From NCBI GenBank assembly GCA_013138735.1, contig WTCE01000004.1, positions 1 through 57,675 of the forward strand: a stretch of 57,675 bases of DNA. Direction: 5' to 3'. The stretch's first letter is position 1. Every line of letters starts with the position of its first letter. A program made the position numbers and the translations under genes. Positions 32,953 to 41,566 of this stretch are shown here, one piece after another. Source of the stretch: Crocinitomix sp. (GTDB lineage: Bacteria; Bacteroidota; Bacteroidia; Flavobacteriales_D; Crocinitomicaceae). The notes under the pieces were generated by a model. That model was not told the origin of the DNA, did no database searches, and saw only the letters and a program-made list of their open reading frames with translations.

Positions 32953-33480
32953 TCAAAACTTATTCATCTGTTTAGGTATTCTTTCCGAAGTATTATAATC
33001 CACTTCTATCAAAGGTCTCTCTTCAAATTCAAGCTTTTGTAATTCAAGCATTAGAGAATCCTCATCTTGACCTTCAAAACAATCAATTTCACGATAAAAA
33101 GCAAATCCCTCAGCCTTATTTTTATAATAAGAATTCTCTTCAATAATAAGCTTAACAGGCAGGTCAATGTTTGATTTACCTTTATAAATATGAGGTGCCG
33201 TCATTATGACTAAATCAGCATAGACAAAATTCTTACGGGAATATATTTTTTGATTCATTGTCCAATCTTGAACAGGTGAATTAAACGTATTAAAAACTGT
33301 TAACCGCTCTTTTTTCAACTTATAAGTTGTGATAGTCCCTTCCCAAAAATCATGTGATATGTGTTTCTCTTTGATGAACTTTGCTTCTAAATCAAGCACT
33401 TTTACGCGCTCTTTCGCTTCATCAATCCAGTTATCGGATGGGAGTAAAACGAATAAAATAGTGACAAGTAGTAATTTCAT
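32953..33480 (-). CDS. Hypothetical exported protein
   Basis: 175 residues. A short hydrophobic leader (MKLLLVTILFVLLPSDNW) precedes a charged mature domain (WIDEAKERVKVLDLEAKF). No family recognised. It begins 2 bases after the stop of the upstream two-helix membrane protein, so the two form an operon. Confidence 0.6.
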   Translation of the reverse strand: MKLLLVTILFVLLPSDNWIDEAKERVKVLDLEAKFIKEKHISHDFWEGTITTYKLKKERLTVFNTFNSPVQDWTMNQKIYSRKNFVYADLVIMTAPHIYKGKSNIDLPVKLIIEENSYYKNKAEGFAFYREIDCFEGQDEDSLMLELQKLEFEERPLIEVDYNTSERIPKQMNKF

Positions 33481-33482
33481 TT

Positions 33483-33965
33483 CTAAAGTATTCCTTTTAA
33501 GATGGTGACATTATCGGGAAAATCACTGCTTAATAAGGCTGAAAGTTCTTTGAAATTGGTCATTTCTCTAGAATTCAGTAGAACTTGCTCTCCTTGTTTT
33601 GTTTTAAGCGTTATTATATTTCCAAAAATCAACTTTGAAATTACACCTTTCTCTGTGATATTAATTTTCAAAACATTTTCCTTATTTAAATGCACTACTT
33701 TTTTCCGATAGGCAAATGTGAAAATCCATTCACCCGAATTGCGCTTGGCGGTTTTAAAAGATCGAACACCTATAATACTCAACCCTACAAAAAAACCAAG
33801 TAACACGATTAAAACCAAAACATTACTAACATGAAACGCTTCATCCGCATCAATAAAAACAAACAAGAAGAGTATTAATATCAACACACCAAACAAGCAC
33901 ATAATTAGCACTGATATTCGATTGAAAAGTGTTGGTTTAAAAATCATTGATCTAAAAATAAGCAT
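33483..33965 (-). CDS. Hypothetical membrane protein with two TM helices
   Basis: 160 residues. Two transmembrane helices (ISVLIMCLFGVLILILFLFV and VSNVLVLIVLLGFFVGLSII) are joined by a short DADEAFH loop. A cytoplasmic beta-rich domain follows (KVVHLNKENVLKINITEKG, KLIFGNIITLKTKQGEQVLL), like the PH-type domains of DUF304/YdbT-like proteins. A second ATG at codon 7 is possible. Operon with the next gene downstream. Confidence 0.6.
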   Translation of the reverse strand: MLIFRSMIFKPTLFNRISVLIMCLFGVLILILFLFVFIDADEAFHVSNVLVLIVLLGFFVGLSIIGVRSFKTAKRNSGEWIFTFAYRKKVVHLNKENVLKINITEKGVISKLIFGNIITLKTKQGEQVLLNSREMTNFKELSALLSSDFPDNVTILKGIL

Positions 33966-34109
33966 TACAATTTAAAATATCAGCAATCCTCATCCGTCAT
34001 CAATATTAGTGAAGGATAGGAAATGGATCAATCGCTAAAAAGACAAACAATTTATTAGAAACAATTCCACTCTCATTTTGATAGCGGATAAAAATAAAAA
34101 AAAGATAAA

Positions 34110-34382
34110 ATGAAAAATTCAATTTTTAGATCAATTTTAATGGGACTACTTATAGGCGTATTATTTTTTGTAGCGTTTAGATTAGTACTTGTATTATTAA
34201 TAGTGGGTGCCATCTTTAAATTAGCTGGCGGCGGCAAATGGAAACGAGAACATTGGCGTGAACGTAAATTAGCCTATGTAGACAATGTGCGTAATATGGA
34301 TGAAAACCAGTACGAACAATTCAAATCAAATTTTGGCCAAGGACATTGCCATGGTCGTCACTTTAGTACTAAACAAGATTAA
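34110..34382 (+). CDS. Small membrane protein with His/Cys-rich tail
   Basis: 90 residues. One long hydrophobic segment (MGLLIGVLFFVAFRLVLVLL, continuing to about residue 37) is followed by a basic stretch (GGGKWKREHWRERKL). The C-terminus is GQGHCHGRHFS, a potential metal ligand cluster. It is 2 bases upstream of a second tiny protein that also carries GHC. No family recognised; metal sensing or binding is an inference from the ligand residues. Confidence 0.65.
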   Translation: MKNSIFRSILMGLLIGVLFFVAFRLVLVLLIVGAIFKLAGGGKWKREHWRERKLAYVDNVRNMDENQYEQFKSNFGQGHCHGRHFSTKQD

Positions 34383-34384
34383 TT

Positions 34385-34585
34385 ATGAAAAAGAGAATTA
34401 ATAAAACGGTTGTGGTTATTACCACACTCCTAACATTTGGAGCACTGGGCGTAACTGCAAAAATGACACATATGCATCATCAAAAGCATCACGCCGAATA
34501 TATGCAAGGCGATAATGAACAAGGCCATTGCTTTATGTGGAATGGTTGCGGAGCAGAAGAAACTGCTCCTACGCAAGCGGAATAA
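34385..34585 (+). CDS. Small exported or anchored His/Met-rich peptide
   Basis: 66 residues. The N-terminal hydrophobic segment (VVVITTLLTFGALGVTAK) is followed by MTHMHHQKHHAEYMQG and GHCFMWNGCG. Many His, Met and Cys side chains in about 35 residues suggest copper, nickel or zinc binding in the periplasm. Co-transcribed with the gene before it, and followed by a large hairpin and a strong terminator. Confidence 0.65.
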   Translation: MKKRINKTVVVITTLLTFGALGVTAKMTHMHHQKHHAEYMQGDNEQGHCFMWNGCGAEETAPTQAE

Positions 34586-34587
34586 CA

Positions 34588-34656
34588 ATGAGGACATTTC
34601 GAGGGCCTCAATGACCTCATTGTCTCAATGCCCTCCTTCTACCTAAATGTCCTCAT
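34588..34656. repeat. Long perfect-stem hairpin after the His-rich pair
   Basis: ATGAGGACATTT (34588-34599) pairs with AAATGTCCTCAT (34645-34656); inside, GAGGGC pairs with GCCCTC, and AATGACCTCATT is a third small palindrome. No T-run follows, so it may stabilise the mRNA 3' end or be a decayed mobile palindrome. Confidence 0.75.
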
Positions 34657-34688
34657 GCGGTGAAGACTGTTGTAGATAGATTTTGGTT

Positions 34689-34714
34689 AAAGCGTCCTTC
34701 GGGGCGCTTTTTTT
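34689..34714 (+). terminator. Rho-independent terminator with TTCG loop
   Basis: AAAGCG and CGCTTT stem with CC/GG around a TTCG tetraloop, followed by seven T. It ends the transcript of the two small His/Cys-rich proteins. The rest of the gene-free stretch 34715-34863 shows nothing recognisable. Confidence 0.9.
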
Positions 34715-34863
34715 GTGAAGAAACAATTCATTAAAATCATAAGTTCTTAGCACAGATAATAACGTTGAAGTTATAATTAGTGAATGGAACGCAGATATTC
34801 GCTGATCTTTTTTAATGAATTCAAAGGTTGAAATATTCTGCTAGTAGTTCTAAGTTCAACCTC

Positions 34864-34929
34864 TGCAACGTCAGTTCGAGTGATTCATTTTGACACTGTC
34901 AAAATGAATCTTATCGAGAACAAGTTGCA
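34864..34929. repeat. Dispersed hairpin element, copy B
   Basis: Outer arms TGCAAC and GTTGCA pair. The conserved CGTCAGTTCGAGTGATT is on the left and ATCGAGAAC on the right. The inner stem GATTCATTTTGAC / GTCAAAATGAATC is perfect over 13 bp with a 3-base loop. The right arm encodes the last five residues (A-T-C-S-R) and stop codon of the minus-strand gene at 34911. Confidence 0.85.
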
Positions 34930-35702
34930 TCAAACAAAGTAAAATCATGCAACATATATTCTAGTAGATGGCGGCATTTGTTTTGGCAAGCAGGATAATT
35001 GGCTTTATGCTGGCGGTGAAGGACTTTAGGCGAACGTCCCCACCAAAATTCAGTTATGGCAATTGGTTTCAACTTATTTTGCATGGCGTATTCTAGCAAT
35101 TTAGGTGCGGCGCACTCCCCTGTTCCAGCAGCAGGTCTTTTGTTGGGTGTATCGCAAAAAATATCAAGCAGGTTTTGGGTTAATCCTTGGCGATTTGTAA
35201 AGTGATAGTTGGCAAATAATTGTTCCTGTAATTGGTATGATTTGTTTTTGCGTTTTAGCTTTAATTCGGCAACAGCGTCTGCATCTGTCGCGTTTTCCAT
35301 AAGCTCTAGTGCCTTAATTTCGCGAGACATCACAGATAAGGCTTTCATTCCCGTGGAAATAAAATTATCGTCAACTGTAGCATCAAAAACGCTAGGCACA
35401 AAATGGTTATTTGCTAAGTCATTCATTAATTTGCCTGAAAATGTGGCCAAATATCCCATTTCACCTTTCACATTTTCAACCACCAAAACACCAAACATTT
35501 TTCCTTTTACGGCTTGCTTTACTGAAGTTCCAAAACCAAAATCATGGGACCAACACTCTTCATTAGCTGCAATATATTGTTGTAGTTCCTTAACTGCTAT
35601 TTGAGCTATTTCAGGAATTTCTTTTCCAAAGGGATTATTAAGCTGAAATGGTAGCTCAACGCCGGCAATAGTTGTTTTAAATGATACAAAACAGTCTTTC
35701 AT
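34911..35702 (-). CDS. N-terminal module of an RluA-type pseudouridine synthase, apparently truncated
   Basis: 263 residues from ATG 35702; a longer open frame upstream (to 35789) was rejected because family members begin here. The sequence matches the large N-terminal region of a roughly 550-residue RluA-family subclass: KMFGVLVVENVKGEMGYLATFSG, GTGECAAPKLLEYAMQNKL, PIAITEFWWGRSPK, YPACQNKC. The C-terminal pseudouridine synthase catalytic domain that normally follows is absent. The reading frame stops in the right arm of a dispersed hairpin element. A remnant or a repurposed stand-alone module is likely. Confidence 0.75.
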   Translation of the reverse strand: MKDCFVSFKTTIAGVELPFQLNNPFGKEIPEIAQIAVKELQQYIAANEECWSHDFGFGTSVKQAVKGKMFGVLVVENVKGEMGYLATFSGKLMNDLANNHFVPSVFDATVDDNFISTGMKALSVMSREIKALELMENATDADAVAELKLKRKNKSYQLQEQLFANYHFTNRQGLTQNLLDIFCDTPNKRPAAGTGECAAPKLLEYAMQNKLKPIAITEFWWGRSPKVLHRQHKANYPACQNKCRHLLEYMLHDFTLFDATCSR

Positions 35703-35748
35703 TAGTTGATTTGTAACGCTGAAATTTTGCCTAAAGCCATATCTAAAT

Positions 35749-35862
35749 CTACAAAATAAAGATGACTGCAATAATAAAAATGAGAACAATCACTAAGTAT
35801 TGCCACAGGTCTGTGAAATACGGTAAGTATTTCTTAAACGCGGCTTTAACCTTCGTAAACAT
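35749..35862 (-). CDS. 37-residue single-pass membrane peptide
   Basis: ATG at 35862, 3 bases after the stop of the ABC-F gene; stop TAG at 35749. The product has a basic amphipathic start (MFTKVKAAFKKYLPYFTDLW) and one transmembrane helix to the C-terminus (QYLVIVLIFIIAVIFIL). The layout is fully protein-like, with codons consistent with its neighbours. Small peptides of this design occur widely in Bacteroidota without a named function. Co-transcription with the ABC-F gene is implied by the spacing. Confidence 0.7.
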   Translation of the reverse strand: MFTKVKAAFKKYLPYFTDLWQYLVIVLIFIIAVIFIL

Positions 35863-35865
35863 CAA

Positions 35866-38017
<2,152 letters not shown>

Positions 38018-38040
38018 TCTCCCCTCTAGTTAAAATATTA

Positions 38041-38072
38041 AATCCTGACGGTAATCGTCAGGATTTTTTTTT
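38041..38072 (+). terminator. Rho-independent terminator
   Basis: AATCCTGACG and CGTCAGGATT form a perfect 10-bp stem with a GTAAT loop, followed by nine T. Ends the DUF4878 gene. Confidence 0.95.
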
Positions 38073-38124
38073 GCGTTAAATTTTGCTGGAGACAGCATTC
38101 ATTAATTAAAAACTCCACCTATCT

Positions 38125-38156
38125 TTTGGGAGTGCGCCTTAAATGACTTAAATTTG
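38125..38156 (+). promoter_or_regulatory. Promoter that ends five bases before the ATG
   Basis: TTTG (38125-38128), 20 bases, TAAATTTG (38149-38156). The ATG of the next gene begins at 38162, so transcription would start at or next to the start codon. Confidence 0.55.
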
Positions 38157-38161
38157 CCCCC

Positions 38162-38800
38162 ATGAAAATTATCCAGTTTGGTACATTGTTTCTTCTTTTC
38201 ATTTCTGTTTTAGCAAGTTGCGACAGTGCGGTTGAGGAGTCTCGAAAATATGTCCATGTGCCACCAACCATGCCCGACAGCGTTTACAATAAGTTACAAG
38301 ACGGTGATTTTATTATGCGCAAAGGCACTGGTCCCCTTTCATTTCATATTATGAACGCAACGAAGGAAGATTATTCGCATTGTGGAATAATAGTGAAGGA
38401 GGATGATAAATGGCGCGTGATTCATGCCATGGGAGGCTCTGTAAGCAAAGGAGATGTTGATGGCATGCAGATGGTAGATTTATCCGAATTCGTTGCTTAC
38501 GCGGCTGATTCTATGATGTTCATTTGTCGCGCTACTTTTGAAGATTCTTTAGGACCAAAAATTAGAGATAAAGCCTACGAATATTTGGCAACTGAAGCTC
38601 CGTTTGATCATTCTTTTGATTTGTTTGAACAAGATCGGATCTACTGCTCTGAGTTGATTTTTTGCATCTTACGTGACATTACTGGCGAAAATCAAATGAA
38701 CATCCGAAAGAAAAAAGAATCTTACCAATTACTATTTTCAACCTTTTTTGAAGAAGACAAATACCAACCCATTTTTCACTTGAAAGACCTGGCGGAATAG
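38162..38800 (+). CDS. YiiX/YebB-like NlpC/P60-superfamily cysteine hydrolase, lipoprotein
   Basis: 212 residues. The signal MKIIQFGTLFLLFISVLASC gives a lipobox with Cys20. The permuted papain-like (YiiX) fold shows KLQDGDFIMRKG, the catalytic His73 in YSHCGIIV and the catalytic Cys162 in RIYCSELIFCIL. Members hydrolyse amide or ester bonds of envelope components; the substrate here is unknown. The order of His and Cys and the length fit the YiiX group. It may be transcribed without a leader. Confidence 0.88.
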   Translation: MKIIQFGTLFLLFISVLASCDSAVEESRKYVHVPPTMPDSVYNKLQDGDFIMRKGTGPLSFHIMNATKEDYSHCGIIVKEDDKWRVIHAMGGSVSKGDVDGMQMVDLSEFVAYAADSMMFICRATFEDSLGPKIRDKAYEYLATEAPFDHSFDLFEQDRIYCSELIFCILRDITGENQMNIRKKKESYQLLFSTFFEEDKYQPIFHLKDLAE

Positions 38801-38816
38801 ATTTTCAGTGGTACGT

Positions 38817-38885
38817 GTTCTGTGTTAAGTTTTGATTGTCAAGTGTTGCATGTCGAATGTCGTTATATGAAAACTTAAACAGAAC
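38817..38885. repeat. Long inverted repeat between convergent genes
   Basis: GTTCTGTGTTAAGTTTT (38817-38833) pairs with AAAACTTAAACAGAAC (38870-38885) over 16 bp with one bulged base and a 36-base loop. It lies between the hydrolase and the convergent PLP-enzyme gene. It could act as a bidirectional terminator or be the end of a lost mobile element. Confidence 0.7.
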
Positions 38886-38945
38886 ACTGAGGTGCACGCA
38901 GTACAAAATTCGAAGTGTGGATATCTGTCCAATAACTATTGCCTA

Positions 38946-39881
38946 TTAAACGCCAAAGTGCAATAATTCTGCAATCGAACTTGTGCCTTGTAATCCCCCC
39001 GTATGAACAACCACGACAGTACTTCCATCAGGAATTTCACCTTTTTTTACCAGATCACATAGGGCATAAAACATTTTGCCCGTATAAACCTGGTCCAGCT
39101 TTATGCCTGTATCCTTATACACTTCATTGATAAAGCTAATTAGTGTTTCATTGAATTTTCCATAACCACCAAAGTGGTAATTCGTCGCTAAAGTCAATTG
39201 CTGCATTTTTTCAGCTATTTCATCCTCACCAAGTCCTGCAATGGTTAGCAAGCTCGATATTTCATCTCGTATAAAGTCACCTTTTTTAAGCACAGGTACT
39301 GAAATCACCTTTTCAGAATTAACTGCCAATAAAACACCAGCAGCTGTGGTTCCTGTTCCAGAAGCTAGGATATAATAGTCTGGCTCAATGTCAATTTCAG
39401 CAACTATTGCCGTACATCCCATAAGACCCAAATAATTTGCACCACCCTCTTCTATCACCAAAACATTGCCATGTTGCCTACGGAGTAATTCTTTATAATC
39501 CCGCTCATAGCGCCAGCTATATTCTTCTCTATTGACAAATATAAGCTGCATTCCTGCATCAGCGGCCGCTTTTAGTGTGGCATTGGAAGTTGTTGTTAAT
39601 TCTTGCCCTCTAATAATTCCGATTGTAGGAATGCCCGCGTCGCGACCCACGGCTGCGGTAGCATGAATATGGTTTGAATAAGCTCCTCCAAAGGTTAAGA
39701 TTCCGTCATATTTGCCTTGCTTATATTTCTCGATATTCAAGTTTAGTTTCCGCCACTTGTTGCCAGAAATCTCTCCATGAATTTGATCATCACGCTTAAT
39801 GTAACACTTTATATTGAACGAATTAAATAATTCATAATCAATTAATTCTAATTTTGACGGAAGATTTAGTTTTGCTAACAT
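38946..39881 (-). CDS. ACC deaminase / D-cysteine desulfhydrase-family PLP enzyme
   Basis: 311 residues, fold-type II PLP enzyme. The Schiff-base Lys is Lys42 in ISGNKWRKLNLN; Ser69-Asn70 in TFGGAYSNHIHATAA contacts the carboxylate; ASGTGTTAAGVLLA is the phosphate loop. Many homologues are D-cysteine desulfhydrases rather than true 1-aminocyclopropane-1-carboxylate deaminases; residues here do not settle it. It is the last gene of a four-gene operon, 12 bases after the acetyltransferase-fold gene. Confidence 0.88.
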   Translation of the reverse strand: MLAKLNLPSKLELIDYELFNSFNIKCYIKRDDQIHGEISGNKWRKLNLNIEKYKQGKYDGILTFGGAYSNHIHATAAVGRDAGIPTIGIIRGQELTTTSNATLKAAADAGMQLIFVNREEYSWRYERDYKELLRRQHGNVLVIEEGGANYLGLMGCTAIVAEIDIEPDYYILASGTGTTAAGVLLAVNSEKVISVPVLKKGDFIRDEISSLLTIAGLGEDEIAEKMQQLTLATNYHFGGYGKFNETLISFINEVYKDTGIKLDQVYTGKMFYALCDLVKKGEIPDGSTVVVVHTGGLQGTSSIAELLHFGV

Positions 39882-39893
39882 TTGAATGATAAG

Positions 39894-40790
39894 TTAACTG
39901 CCTTTAGGGGTATACATAGTGACGCCATTTTGCTCGTATTCGGCAATCATAACAGCTAAAAATTTTTCGGCATCTACAGCTAATGTTGCTGCTTCGCCAA
40001 GCCTACATTTATGCAAGGCGCCCTTCTCCTCAAAAAGTGGAATAAGGTCGTCGCATTTGCGCTTTTTAGAATATTCTGGATTGTGCACTTTGGTTTTGAC
40101 GCTATGCTTCTCCCCTTTTTCGTCAATGACATCTATTTGGAATTCATCCTTATAATAAACGGGAAACTTAAAGTCTACAGCATCTTCTAAGGTATGCAAA
40201 TTCGTTCCAGCCATTGACAAGGTAACGCCAACATATAAAATTTTACCTTTTTGCTCGGACACACGATAGAATGGGCTATTTTCATTATAGGGTGTCAATT
40301 GATTAAAATGATCTTTGGTATAGTAATCGGCTAATTTACCCACGGCTGAAACGGGCTCGGTAGGATGCAAACTACGCTTGGAATTGGGCAATTTTCTAAA
40401 ATACTCAGTTATGGCTCCAGTTTTAGATGGCGAGTTTAGCACATCAAAAAAGGGCGTATTTCTAATATAATTTAATTGGAATACGTTATTTGGAGAAGTT
40501 GGCATTAAAACCGTGCCTTCTTCACCTACGGCTTCTATTAACGCATCAACAAAGGTTCTTGGACCGTCTAGTAGATGACCAATACGACTTAAGCTTGAAT
40601 GCACCAATACAGAATCGCCCGTTTTAATCCCAATATCCCGTAAGTCTTTAACTAAATCAGCAGTAGTAATACTATTCCCCTTATGCTGCTTATGCGCTAA
40701 TTCAGTATTGCGCTTATTCTTTTTTCGTTTTCTATTCCAATTTAATAAAAAATTGGGGGTCAAGCTTCGAACAAGATCTTTTACACTCAT
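39894..40790 (-). CDS. AAC(3)-fold (Antibiotic_NAT) N-acetyltransferase
   Basis: 298 residues. The family motifs are GDSVLVHSSLSRIGHLLDGP, EGTVLMPTSP, SLHPTEPVSAVG, TPYNENSPFYR and LHTLEDAVDF. Despite the family name (aminoglycoside 3-N-acetyltransferase), many chromosomal members acetylate sugars in surface polymers. The polar lead (NRKRKKNKRNTELAHKQHKG) is an unusual basic N-terminal extension. It overlaps the upstream TonB-like gene by 4 bases (ATGA), so the two are translated together. Resistance is not implied. Confidence 0.85.
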   Translation of the reverse strand: MSVKDLVRSLTPNFLLNWNRKRKKNKRNTELAHKQHKGNSITTADLVKDLRDIGIKTGDSVLVHSSLSRIGHLLDGPRTFVDALIEAVGEEGTVLMPTSPNNVFQLNYIRNTPFFDVLNSPSKTGAITEYFRKLPNSKRSLHPTEPVSAVGKLADYYTKDHFNQLTPYNENSPFYRVSEQKGKILYVGVTLSMAGTNLHTLEDAVDFKFPVYYKDEFQIDVIDEKGEKHSVKTKVHNPEYSKKRKCDDLIPLFEEKGALHKCRLGEAATLAVDAEKFLAVMIAEYEQNGVTMYTPKGS

Positions 40791-41566
40791 TGGCCTTGAA
40801 ATTTATAGGTAATTGTGCCGCTTGACAGTCCTGATGCGGACTGCGAATAGTCAAATCTTGCTTTTTTCGCATAGCGTTTTGACTTCAGAATCATACACTC
40901 CGTTGCTCCACGCGAAAAACTTGAATTGAATTCAGCACTTTTTACATTGCCACTCTTATCCACTTTAATATCAATGACAACGGTACCCGATCCATTGCAA
41001 GTATAACCTGGGATTTCTAAGGAATGATGTTTTCGTCCTTTCAAACTGTATTCGACCATTACTTGCCCTGCAAAGGCGTTTGCTCCAGCATCACCAGTTA
41101 CACTTTTATTGGGATCAATATTTGGCTTATTGTTATCTGCAGATAAATCATTATCGCCATTATCTCTAGGCGGCAGATCTTCTGAGTCCGGATGTGTCGC
41201 CGCCCATTCGTCAAAAAATTGTTGCTCCAACTCCCTTGCTTCCCGTTCTACTTGCGCATCCAAATCTTGCGCAGAAAAATTCTCATATGACCGCTCGCGT
41301 TGGTCGTTTGCGTCTGCTGTTAAATTGTAGAGTTGTTCACTTTTCAATTCATTTTGCTCGTTCAACCTTTCCAACATCTCCATCATTTCCTCGTCCATTT
41401 CAATGGCATCTGCATCTAACTCAATCTCTTCATACTGCTCACTATTATGGCCATAAGGTGTTCTAATCGTTGTAAAATTTGTGGTGATAAAAAATAGGAC
41501 GTGAAAAAACACAGTGCCTATAATGGCAAACTTATAACGTTCGATATAATCTAAAAACCGATCCAC
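40787..41566 (-). CDS. TonB-like single-pass membrane protein
   Basis: 259 residues. A short cytoplasmic start (MDRFLDYIERYK) is followed by one transmembrane helix (FAIIGTVFFHVLFFITTNF). A long acidic, coiled-coil and Pro-poor linker comes next (EMDEEMMEMLERLNEQNELK). The C-terminal domain of about 90 residues (TCNGSGTVVIDIKVDKSGNV) resembles the TonB C-terminal domain. The topology is that of TonB/TolA bridges spanning the periplasm. It overlaps both neighbours (1 and 4 bases). The partner may be the WG-repeat protein encoded just before it. Confidence 0.8.
   Translation of the reverse strand: MDRFLDYIERYKFAIIGTVFFHVLFFITTNFTTIRTPYGHNSEQYEEIELDADAIEMDEEMMEMLERLNEQNELKSEQLYNLTADANDQRERSYENFSAQDLDAQVEREARELEQQFFDEWAATHPDSEDLPPRDNGDNDLSADNNKPNIDPNKSVTGDAGANAFAGQVMVEYSLKGRKHHSLEIPGYTCNGSGTVVIDIKVDKSGNVKSAEFNSSFSRGATECMILKSKRYAKKARFDYSQSASGLSSGTITYKFQGQ

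Noticed and set aside
35209-35604. 131-codon plus-strand frame opposite the pseudouridine synthase module
   Set aside because: The minus strand shows clear family motifs here, so this is an antisense shadow.
39894-40790. Aminoglycoside resistance gene
   Set aside because: The fold matches AAC(3), but the operon context and basic N-terminus do not suggest a resistance determinant; chromosomal members often have other substrates.
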